A stretch of DNA of 64,000 bases from Candidatus Altarchaeales archaeon (GTDB taxonomy: Archaea > Altiarchaeota > Altiarchaeia > IMC4 > SCGC-AAA252-I15), in contig WJMO01000005.1 of NCBI GenBank assembly GCA_014727915.1, forward strand, positions 1-64,000. The letters run 5' to 3'. The notes under the pieces are model-generated. The model was not told where the DNA came from and did not search any database. It was given only the letters and a program-made list of their open reading frames with translations. This document shows, piece after piece, positions 50,829 through 61,200 of the stretch. Numbering within the stretch: position 1 is the stretch's first letter; every line of letters starts with the position of its first letter. The translations under genes were made by a program, and so were the position numbers.

Positions 50829-53800
50829 TTATTCGTCTCCTCGGTCGTCGTCTTCGCTTCCCCCGGTTATGCCATAGTCTATCTGGCCTGACTCGTCTCG
50901 GTCTTCAAGCATGTCCTCCAACTGCCTTCCGACGCTCTTTGTGCGCTGCCTACCGAAACCTCCCATGTAGGTCATGTGTTCCTTGAGTGTTTGCATTCCT
51001 GCTCTGTCCTCACCCATCATCTCAGCGCCTAAATCCCCCACCTTCTCCTGGGCTGGGGATACGCCAGTCGAACCTGAGACTTCGCTATCTGGTGCTGCCT
51101 GGCTCGCCTGGGGTCCTGAACCCTCCTCGGTTTCTGATGGCTGTGCGGTTCCCGCATCTGCTGATGCGGTTGGCGCAGGCTCAGATGTCGGCGTTGGCTG
51201 CTGGCTCGCGTCCGGCTCTTGCGCAGGCTGTGATGTTGCGGTCGGCTGCTGGGTTGCATCAGGTTCTGGGGTTGATGGTGTGGTGTCAGGCTGTTGTGCG
51301 CTGGTCTCTGCCGCTTCGGGTTCCGGCGTCGTTGGCTGCTGTCCGTCGCCTGCTGCGGGTGCTCCCTGCTGGCTCTGGTCTGGCTGCGCCTCCGCCCCGC
51401 CCTCGGCTGCCTGGGCTTCGTTGGCTCTCATGTGGTTGAGTGTTGACTGTTTCAAAGCGTCGTTCTGGTCGGCGTTCATGCTCACCGCCTGGTCGTGTGT
51501 TAGGGCTCTCGTGTACGCTGTTGATGCGGTCTGCCCTCCGCTCCCGTATTCCGGGGCCTCGCCGGCTGGGGTGTCCACGAACTGTTGGAAGTCATCAGCG
51601 CTCACTCCCGCCTCTTGCATCTGCTGGGCCATCTCCGCCCCCTGCCGGTCTGTTTCAGCGTCTATCCTCGGATGGGGCCTCTGCTGCTGTTGTCCTCCGG
51701 TCCCCGCCTGTCCGCCCCGTCTGCTCTGGCTTCCGGTTGAACCTGCGGTCGTGGATGTTCCCCTACCATCCCTGCGCGCGCTGTATGCTGTCACAACGCT
51801 TTGGCCCGCGCCCCAGGCGCCGCGCACTCCCATCTTCCCAAGCCTCCATCCCAGGGGGAATGAGCTCAAACCCCCGGTCGCGGCGAACTTCAATGCTTCC
51901 ATGGGTGCGTGTATAAAAGCAATCTTGGCGGCTGCCACTCCCAGGTCCATGCCAATCCCTGCGGCTTTCCCTAGCACGAACCCTATCCTCGAGCTTGCCC
52001 TGTCCTGCCCCCTATAGCTTGTGACGGTATCGCGTATCCCCGTGGTTGACATGCCATCGAATACTCCGCTGAAGAACGTGCTCTCCCTTACGCCCCCCCT
52101 GACGGTGTTCAGCCCTTCCGATAGTTGTCCCGGGTCTGTTCCGAGCTTCCGAGCGGACAGTTGCATCTGCCGCTGTCTTATCTTGTTCAAAGTCGCCTCT
52201 CTTGTCGCCGGGTTCTGGAGGGCTGCGTTCACTCCCGCGGTCCCGGAGGGCATCATCGCGCCTCCCGGGTAGTCTGTGCGGCCGACGTCCTGGACGGCAT
52301 CCTGCCAGCTGGCTCCGCCTACGGCCTCCAGCAACTGGCTGTCGCTGGCGTTCCTCAGGTCTCCGACAGTGTTTATTCCTGCTTGCTGGAGGTTAGCCAC
52401 GGTCGTGTCGGAGTTAAGCCCCAGTGATTCCATGACCTCCCTGTTGTATCCGCTGTCTATCCCCAGGCCCTGGGCTGACTGCCCGATTGCCCTTCCAATA
52501 CCCGTCACTTCCATGACCTTGCTTACCGTGTAGGCCGATATTCCCAACCCCACCAGGGTCCCCGCTCCCATCCCTCCTATGCCTGCTATAGTGCCTATTA
52601 TGGCGAGCGCCTGGACTGTCATCGCCCATTTGCCGAGGCCCCATGCGGTCCCGATCACGCCCGCGCTTGCCATGGCTCCTAGGATGTTGCTTGCGACGTA
52701 TGATAGGCCTGCTCCTACGTTGTATATGCCCATTATGGACTTGCCAACAAGAGTCTCCGACCTGTAGAATGGTGTTTTCGGCTGCTGGGAGGCTGTGCTT
52801 GGCTGACTGCTTGGCCCGCCAGTGGTCTCTCCTAATCCCCTGCCTAGTCCGAAGCCCCATCCCCCGACCCATCTTCCGAAGGACCAGAGCCCGCTTCCAA
52901 CACCGAACATCCGCCCCTGGCGTGCGAACCATTTGCCCCACCTCTGCCTTCTCGCTGCTGTCCTCTTCTGATACCTCTCCGCAAAGCCTTTCATGCCTGG
53001 CATCTTGGAGAGCACCCTACTTGCTTTAGCTCTCTGGCCTACCCTAGCCCTTCTTGATATGGACTTCAATTCGCTGGTTCCCAGGCCGCCCTGCTCTGCC
53101 TCGTCACCTCCCATGAACATCTTTGAGATGTTCCGGCCCACGAATGACCCGCTCATGCCGATCGCACCCAACGCACCCGCATTATAGGACCACTTGGCCG
53201 CTCTCAAAAGGCTTCTCCCTATCATGTTCCCTGTCTTGGGCAGGGCTCCTCCTATGCCCATGCCTATGAACATGCCCAGCGGACCCCCAGCCAACGCGCC
53301 GATGGCTCCGCCTATAACCATTCCCATACCGCGTTTTCTGACCTGTCCCACACCCCACATGGCAGCCTTCTGCACGTGCTTACCAAATCCTAGCCCTACT
53401 CCCATGCCTATCGCAAGCCCGAGGGGGCCTCCCAGGGCGAGTCCGATGCCGGCTGATATGGCGATGCCCATCGCCCGGTGACCCAGGTATCCTCCGACGG
53501 CCACTCCCGCTCTCTTAGCCCATCCCGCGCCATAGTATGCGCCAAGTCCGATGCCGTATCCGGCCCATCCCAGCCCGTAACCGGCATAGTATGCTCCTTT
53601 GCCTGCGAGCCACGCGCCCTTGCCGGCCAGCCACAGTCCAGCGCCAGCAGCCATTCCCGCCACACCGATCAATGCTCCCAGACCGTATCCTCTCCCCAGC
53701 AGTCCTACGCTCCCTCTCATCAGAGAACCTCCCAGTCCGCTCAGACCCTTCGTAGCAGCCCAGCCTATGCCCATACCCAATCCCTTTAGTCCTGCCCAAC

Positions 53801-55160
53801 CGTATGACAGGGCACCGCTGCCAAGCTTACCTGCTGCGCCGCTGACAGTCTTCCAAGCCTGCCCAACCCGTCCTTGCTCCCATCTCTTAGCAGTCTGGCT
53901 CCACTTCCGCCTCCTCTCCGATGGCCTCTTACCCGGTTTCTTGCCGCTTTTAGGCCCTCCCGGCCGTTTTTTCATCTTCTTCCCGAGCCTTGATATGCTT
54001 CCCACCCCTGCTGACAGTCCGGCGGCGACCACGGCTTCCGCGCTCTGAGCCTGCATCATCTGCCCCGCCCCGACCATTGCAACACCTGCGAAGCCGGGGG
54101 TCAGCTGCCCCGCCCCAGATAGTATTGCCCCTATCATCGCAAGCGCTCCTGTGACTATCAAGGGGGAGATGATTATCATGCACATCAGGGAGATGGCCGC
54201 GAAAACGGTGAAATTCGACTCTACGGTCGGCCGGGCCTCCATCACTATCCCCGTTATCAGCACCCACATTGCCATGACGACATTCACCATAGCCCATGTA
54301 AGGCTGTACTTCAGGAACGTGCGCCCTATGCTCTTGGTGAAGTCCCACAGGTACAGGAGGCAGGTCAGAGGCATCATTATCGCCATCAGATGGATTATTG
54401 TATATCTCAACATGATCATCGTCACCGCCAGCAGGCCTACTATCTGACCGCAGCAGAAGGAGAAAAGATAGGCCTTGTTGTCCTTGCCTATCCCCTTGTA
54501 CGAGGATGCTATGCTCTTCCCAAAGTCCGGGCTGGTTGTGACCTGCTGGTATAGGCCGTCGATCCTGTTATAGCAGTGGTCCGGCACATCATATACTTCC
54601 GCGCATGTAAGCGGGGGCGGCCCGGGGTTGGCTATGGGCGGGGGGTCCTTCATTATCACGCCGCCTATCAGGCTGACCGTGATCTGGTATGAGATGTCAA
54701 TGAGCATCTGGTAGAAGTAAGGGGAGAAGGGCACTATGATAAGTGCGAGCAGCAGCCTCTGGAGCTGCGCCTTTGCGGCCGCTCTCTCTCCCGGGCTGTT
54801 GGAGAATATCATCATCTTTATGGCGGTTATGAGTATTGCGAATATGACCAGGGGCATGATCCACCGCATCACCATCCCGGCCATTAACAGCGTGTTGCCC
54901 TGGTTTATGACGGGCCTTCCAAGGGTTTCATTGCTTAGGCTCCAGGGTATGAGGTTTATCAAGAGGGCGGAGTCCCCCATGAAAGTATGCAATATGAACG
55001 CGTAGAAGTCTATGACCAGATTGGAGAACCATTCGCTAACCCCCTTTATCACGTCTCCTGAGATGGCTGCGGCACTCTGTGAAAAAACCAGTATCAACAG
55101 TATTGCTGACGCAGCTTTAGCCTTCTTCGCAGAATAAACCGTCTCTAAGGATGTTTTCAT
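50829..55160 (-). CDS. 1443-aa VirB6/TrbL-like polytopic protein with module-B tail
   Basis: A signal-like segment (18-33) precedes about six hydrophobic stretches: 48-60, 92-118, 134-170, 232-272, 283-306 and 318-348. The largest outer loop (170-230) has two cysteines (LTCAEVYDVPDHC), and SFCCGQIVGLLAVTMIMLRYTIIHLMA follows. This order matches VirB6/TrbL (and CedA-like) inner-membrane channel subunits of conjugation machines. After residue 360 comes a basic stretch and a long Gly/Ala/Met-rich region (about 430-660) with repeats such as GGPLGMFIGMGIG, then about 500 residues of mixed sequence. One module B (1160-1243) is shared with the 758-aa protein, and a Pro/Gln/Thr-rich tail rich in acidic residues ends it. 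It lies 50 bases downstream of the giant surface-protein gene. Confidence 0.6.
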   Translation of the reverse strand: MKTSLETVYSAKKAKAASAILLILVFSQSAAAISGDVIKGVSEWFSNLVIDFYAFILHTFMGDSALLINLIPWSLSNETLGRPVINQGNTLLMAGMVMRWIMPLVIFAILITAIKMMIFSNSPGERAAAKAQLQRLLLALIIVPFSPYFYQMLIDISYQITVSLIGGVIMKDPPPIANPGPPPLTCAEVYDVPDHCYNRIDGLYQQVTTSPDFGKSIASSYKGIGKDNKAYLFSFCCGQIVGLLAVTMIMLRYTIIHLMAIMMPLTCLLYLWDFTKSIGRTFLKYSLTWAMVNVVMAMWVLITGIVMEARPTVESNFTVFAAISLMCMIIISPLIVTGALAMIGAILSGAGQLTPGFAGVAMVGAGQMMQAQSAEAVVAAGLSAGVGSISRLGKKMKKRPGGPKSGKKPGKRPSERRRKWSQTAKRWEQGRVGQAWKTVSGAAGKLGSGALSYGWAGLKGLGMGIGWAATKGLSGLGGSLMRGSVGLLGRGYGLGALIGVAGMAAGAGLWLAGKGAWLAGKGAYYAGYGLGWAGYGIGLGAYYGAGWAKRAGVAVGGYLGHRAMGIAISAGIGLALGGPLGLAIGMGVGLGFGKHVQKAAMWGVGQVRKRGMGMVIGGAIGALAGGPLGMFIGMGIGGALPKTGNMIGRSLLRAAKWSYNAGALGAIGMSGSFVGRNISKMFMGGDEAEQGGLGTSELKSISRRARVGQRAKASRVLSKMPGMKGFAERYQKRTAARRQRWGKWFARQGRMFGVGSGLWSFGRWVGGWGFGLGRGLGETTGGPSSQPSTASQQPKTPFYRSETLVGKSIMGIYNVGAGLSYVASNILGAMASAGVIGTAWGLGKWAMTVQALAIIGTIAGIGGMGAGTLVGLGISAYTVSKVMEVTGIGRAIGQSAQGLGIDSGYNREVMESLGLNSDTTVANLQQAGINTVGDLRNASDSQLLEAVGGASWQDAVQDVGRTDYPGGAMMPSGTAGVNAALQNPATREATLNKIRQRQMQLSARKLGTDPGQLSEGLNTVRGGVRESTFFSGVFDGMSTTGIRDTVTSYRGQDRASSRIGFVLGKAAGIGMDLGVAAAKIAFIHAPMEALKFAATGGLSSFPLGWRLGKMGVRGAWGAGQSVVTAYSARRDGRGTSTTAGSTGSQSRRGGQAGTGGQQQQRPHPRIDAETDRQGAEMAQQMQEAGVSADDFQQFVDTPAGEAPEYGSGGQTASTAYTRALTHDQAVSMNADQNDALKQSTLNHMRANEAQAAEGGAEAQPDQSQQGAPAAGDGQQPTTPEPEAAETSAQQPDTTPSTPEPDATQQPTATSQPAQEPDASQQPTPTSEPAPTASADAGTAQPSETEEGSGPQASQAAPDSEVSGSTGVSPAQEKVGDLGAEMMGEDRAGMQTLKEHMTYMGGFGRQRTKSVGRQLEDMLEDRDESGQIDYGITGGSEDDDRGDE

Positions 55161-55210
55161 GGCGGCAGCCCAGTAAAAATATGGGTTCCAAACTATTTAA
55201 TTATAATATA

Positions 55211-58200
55211 CTATGCCTTACCGTCGAATTCGTCCCTTGCCTTCGCGAAGTCCAGGGCCTTCCCACTGAAGAACCTGTAGGACATTACAGCCGCGAAGGC
55301 TATCAGCAACACCCACAGGTTGTCCATCAGGTAATCGCAGAATTCCGGGGGCTTGTCCACTGGGACGGTGTCCACGAACGGGACTGACCTCTTGAAACCA
55401 TGGTCGTCGTGGCAGGTTATGACTGCCGTGATCAGCCGGTCCACGGGGAACATTATCTCCTCGTTAAGGTCGTACCATCCAGTGTATTCTATGTACGGGT
55501 GCTGGAACTGTATGTAGAAGTGCTTGCAGTATGGGTCGTACCCGTCTTCTGAGCTCTGGTTCGTGCATACGTTAAGCACTGCCGGCCATACCTTTATTAT
55601 CCTGGAGTTCTCGTTGAAGTCCGATTCCAGGTAGAACTCTTCAGGCGGGGGCTTGTTGACCCTCACCGTAAGGCCTCCGCTTCCGGCTCCGTGTTGTGCT
55701 CCGTCGGGGCAGATGGGAGCGTCTCCGAAGGCGGGGAAGTCCTGGCTCTGGAAGGGGGTGTAGACTTCAATGTCGGTGAATCCTAGCTCGTACTCTGTGA
55801 GCGAGTTGCTGTCTAGTATGAGCGTGTACGACTGTGGCGCAATGCCCTTCGGCTCGCATTCTTTGAGGTATTCTATATTGCATTTGCTCTCTCCGAAGTT
55901 CCATTTGTACCTGAACTGGAAGTGGTCCAGCCAGTAGGCTTTGAACTCCTCCTCGGCGCAGTGGTTCCTGTACTTGCTGGGCACTCCCTCGCATGGGACC
56001 AGCCCAGACAGAACCCACTTGTTCAGGTCCTTGCAGGTCTCGTTGTCGATGGGGTAGAGGTTTTCGAACTCCTCCTTGTATTCGCAGTCGCACCTGCCCC
56101 CCTCGCATACCAGATCCGCTATCTGGTTGCACATTGGCGGGCAGTCCTGGATAGAAGAGCACTGGTAGTCGACGTCCCTCCACTCTTCGCTGTCGCAGTA
56201 TAGCGCGTACCTCACATACGCTTTGCCTATGGGCTTGCTCTTCTTCAGGAATCTCACGTTGGTCCACTCGTCAACCCTCCAGTTGTCGTCGTCCAGGCCA
56301 CGCTCAACATCCTGCATCCTCCAGTAAAGCGCTGCGAAGTCGTAGTAGTGCGGTTCGTCCTCGTGGAAGTTCCTTAGCAGGCCGATGTTGGAGGATATCT
56401 CGTATATGTAGTTGTAGCATTCAGCACGGCCCTTGTCAACAAGCCATAGGGGGTGCTTCCAGGTGTACTGTGAGCCGTATGCGCTGAACTGGTCTATGAA
56501 GAAGTGGCTCTTCTTGGATGGGTTGTACGTCCACCTGACATACAGTGGGTCGCTTGTCTCGTATTCCAAGTCTATCTCCTGGCCTGGCGGGGTCAACCGG
56601 GTCTTGTAGCATTCCTTGGCCAGGTCGAGGAGCCTTGCGTTCTCCTCGGTGACCTCCTTCCAGTCCTGGGGAAGTGTCGACTGCAACGCGGTCCCGTCAT
56701 GCCAGGGGTAGTACTTCTTCGGCGTGAAGTCCATCATAAGGTATTGTTCGTAAGCGTCTTCTATGGTTAGTGTGAACCCGTCGAATAGGTCGTATACGAA
56801 TCTTCCGGGGCTCCTTGTCGACTCCTCGTCCACGGCTTTGAAGTTCAGGTAGGCGAAGGCCCAGTTCTCGTTGCTGCTGTCCTCGTGTCCGTGCTGTATC
56901 GTCCCGTTCACCTTTATCACCGCCTCGGAGTTCCCCGAGTCTATGGGGTTCTCCACCCTCAGATGGTCTCCGTAGTCGTCAGCCCATATCCTCGAATAGT
57001 CCTTCATCTTCTCGTAGACTATCTCCCACTCGCACGGTCCCTTGTCCTTCGTAACCAGGTAGTCTGCGAGGTTTACGCTGTCGTGGTGCCAGCACCCCCA
57101 GCAGGTGTAGTCGCACCTGCAGTCGTGGTAGTAGTAGCATTCCAGCTCTATGGGCACCCCGTTGCATGTGGTCCAGTAGGTGCACTCGCACCACGAGTGC
57201 GCGGGCGGGTTGTCGTTATCCCACTGGAAGGGTATGGGGTCCTGGGTGTATGGGGTCCTGGGCTGGTTGCCCCGGCAACAGCAGGGCGGCGTGAAGTCCC
57301 CGGCGTACACTTCATTGTGGGTAACGAACCATTCCGTCTCGCATGTTATGTCGTTGACTATGATCTCCTCCCACTGCTCCCACCTGTAGCTGATGACCTT
57401 CTCCTCGAGCCTGCTGCAACCCTGCCAACCGCACTGTTTGACCAGCAGCTCCCGTTTCATCTCGTTTATTACGCTGTACTTGAGCCCCACGTTCAGGTAC
57501 CTGGTCTCCGGGCTCAGCTGCACCTCCTGCTTGTCCTCGTGCATGACCGAAGCAGGCGCCGGCGGCTTCTCGGTCAGCAGGTTGTCCTTTCCATATAACT
57601 TGTTGCTTGTCTTGGCCTTGCTGAAAGATTGCACGTCAACTACGCCGTGGTTCTCGTCGTATTCCGTTACCATGATGTCCATCTGGGCGAACGGCTCCTG
57701 CCCGGGGTTTCTCGGGTATGTGTGAACCTCTTTCCTCTGCATCCTACCGCATGATTTCGGGATGTGGGCTGCGGCGTCGACGGCGTAGGGGTCCACTGGC
57801 ATTCCATCGACTACCTTCCCTCCTGTGAATCCTCCATGCCCTGACATGACCACGTTGCACTGGTGCGCTCCACCGGACACGTCAGACCTCTTGCACGTTG
57901 TTGGTTCCATCGAGTTGCAGGTCCCTGGCATGCAACCCATGCATCCTCCGTCGACCTCCCCTCCGCCTGCCATGTCGCATCCTTTGATCCCATCCTCCTT
58001 GTCCCAGTCGCCTCTCATCGCCCGCCCGCAGTTGCACTCCTCTGATATGCACTCCAGCGTCCGGCCGTCCGGCCCGTTGAGGAACGACTTGTACGGTTTC
58101 ACGGTGGCGTCTATGCCCCAGAAGTCGCCGTTGCAGACCGGCAGCGGCTCCCCATACTGGTACTGGTCTCCGAAGTTCCGGGCCTCGAACCATATGGGGC

Positions 58201-61200
58201 TCTCCGGGCACCTGTACGGCTCCGAAGCTACGCAGTAGGTGCAGTACTCGGGGCCTTTGCCCGTGGCGCAGCCGTCGGGTGGCTTTCCCCCGCCGCTGAA
58301 CAGCCAGCGATCGTCCTCATACCACGAGTCCTGGCCCCTGCACGTGGCCTCCCAACCCGCTGCCTCGCTGCAGTTCGGTATCATGAATCCTGCCCCCGAG
58401 TATATCCAGACCGGCTCATCCCCGCTCCTCGTCCACGTCTGAGACCATTCCTCCTGGTCTTCAACGTCCTTCGGCTTGCAGTCCCTCCCAGTCCACGTCC
58501 AGTTCTCCTTGCAGCAGGCTGTCTCGCTGCTTGGGGGTGTGCTGCTGTGTATGTTGCCGGTGCATATGAGGTCCGTGTCCGGGAGGCATTCGTCGTCGTC
58601 TTCGCATGGGCCCTCCTCCTCCTCGCACCATTGTCCGGTCTCATCATGCTTCATCCAGCACCATGTCCTCTCCTCTATGCCTCCGCTGCTCTGGTCTTTG
58701 ACGCCTATCGTATCGTACATCTCGACGAAACGAACTGCCTCTCCCGTCGGGAGGCAGCACTCGTGCGTGAGGTCCCATTCGGTTTCGCTGGGGCAGCAGT
58801 GGCCCTCCTGGAACCTGTCTATGCCCTTAGCATGGGCTGTTATGTTGTTCGCGCTGCAGTGCAGGTACTTTATCTGCGGGTCCTCCGGGGGTATCCTGTA
58901 GTGGGCGCAGTCGCTGCTCGTCTGGCAGACCCCGCCCATCCCCTCCAACCACTTGCCCCTCGCCTCTTCCGGGCATTCTTCAATATCCTGGTAGCAGAGC
59001 TCGTTCTCTTCGAACCTGCAGCAGTCGTCTATGTAGTGGGTTCCCGCAGGGCAGCAGAACTTGCTCCCCCCCTCGTATGATTCCACGCACTTCAAACCCT
59101 GGATGCAGTCCTCGTCTTCCCTGCAAGGCCCCTCGTGGACGTTCAGCAGCCCGCAATCGTACCTGCCTGGCAGAGTGTAAGCGCAGTTCGGCTCCATGTC
59201 CTCCGGGTATCCTACGTCGGTCGTCAGGAAGCTCAGCTCGGGGACGATCTTGAAAACCTTCGCCCACACGCTGTCCACGTTGAACTGCCTGTAGTACATG
59301 AGGTCGTAGTTGAAGCAGAGGTCCGGGCAGACGGTGTGCTTGTTGCATGCGAGGCACGGGTCGTGGCGTTTGCTCCCCGGACGATCCCACTCATCCCTTG
59401 TCTCCGCCTGCGGGCACTCTCCCCCGCTGCTGGTCTCGAAGGCGCAGTAGCCCGGCCGACTGCAGTAGAAGTCCTCGTCTATGGAGTCGTTGCGCTTCCA
59501 GTACCTGTCCCGCACAGTGTCGCCGTCCGGGAACACTCCCGGCATGGTTCCAGTGTACTCCGCGTACTCGTCGAAGAAACCAGCTCCGTGGACGTAACCG
59601 TATTTCTCAAGCTGGTCGTTGCAGTTCCTTCCATGGAAGTGCGTGGGCGGATAGTGGCTGTAGTTGTATCCTGCGGACTTGTTCTCGTCCCATACCACCC
59701 TGACCCCCCCGTATCCGCAGTAGCCCTGGCTGGCGACGGACTGGCTGTGGTCTGAGGTGTAGGGTGTGCACTGCCACCCTCCCATGTCGATGTTGTCCCC
59801 GTTCTCGAACATCTGCTGGCACTGTTCCGGGGGGTCGTAGCTGACCCAGCCTTCTCCCATGTCACAGCCTGCGGGCCCCACATTGCATGTCACCTCGACA
59901 CCTCCAACTTCGCATGTGTTGTCCGGCGGGCAGTTCGGGCACGGGCACGGCAGGGTCTCCCTCCTGTTGCAGGTAGCCCACCTGCAGTAGTATTCGACGC
60001 AGCTCTGGTCCGCGCAGGGCATGATCCATACCTCCCAGTCCGTCCACGCCCCTCCTGGGCCTGGGTTGTAGAGGTGCATCCAAAAGGGAGGCTGCTTCCA
60101 CTCTATCTCCCTGACAAAGTATGCCGTGACGTTGGTTATGATGGACTCGACCGCCTTCTGAACCACTGTTTCATCCGGCAGCCCGTTCTCGAAGTCGTAT
60201 TTCTCGTCGTATATGCCGTCCTGCCGGTGGTATGCCGGGTTATCGGCTGCCGCATCGTCGTCGAGGTCCAGGTATCCGTAGTAGTCTGCCTGCTTCTCCC
60301 AGTAACCGCACTTTGCTATTGGGGTCGGGTCGAAGGGGTTTCCCGCGTTATAGTGTATGGAGGCTATGGCCGACCCTAGGCTGCAGGTGGAGAACCCGCT
60401 CCAGCAGTTGTCGCAACCCCATATCCTCTCGATCGTGTCGTCATTCCACCACATCAGCCCCATGCCGACGGTCTCTATCTCGTATATGTGCTGGCTGGGC
60501 CTCATGAGCTGGTAGTATTCGAGGCCCTTGTTGGCTCCGAACCTGGAGACCTCGAAGGCCGAGATGTAAGTGCCTGGCTCGTCGTAGAACTTGCCCTCGT
60601 CTCGCATTGCGTACGTGCAGTTCCCAAAACCGCCTATGCCTATCAGCTCACTGTACGTTTCCTCTATCTTCTGGTATGGCCCCAGGTTGAACGTCTTGCA
60701 CCTCCCCCTCGCGCGTGTCTCCCCCATGCTGTCGCATATCCGGGACAGTATGTAGTCTGTGTGGTACTCTTCCTCGTTGAATACTCTTAGCTTGTTGATG
60801 TAGTCGCTGTCGTCCACGCCCAATACCTGGTATTCGCCCCCGACTAGCACATAGTCCCCGAATGTGCTTTCCTTCGGGTCTGTCAGCAGGGGCAGCCGCC
60901 GGTAGTTGACGTGCTTTGTCCTGACCCTGGTCGCGACACCCGCGGAGACCAGATCCTCGCAGTTTGGGTCGGCACCCCAGTCTATGCTGTCCCCGTCTAT
61001 CTTCCCGCAGGTGTATTCGCCGTTGTTCTTGACCCTGATGAACCTTAGGAAGCAGTTTAGCAGGTCCTTCGGGGCGCCACCCGCTATCAGAGGGTCCAGG
61101 TTCTTGTCGTATACTTCACTGTAGCATATGTCCTCCCCGTCCTCCTCGTAGCAGTCCAATACCAGCCTGCCTTTGTCGTCAACCAACACCTCAGCGTAGT

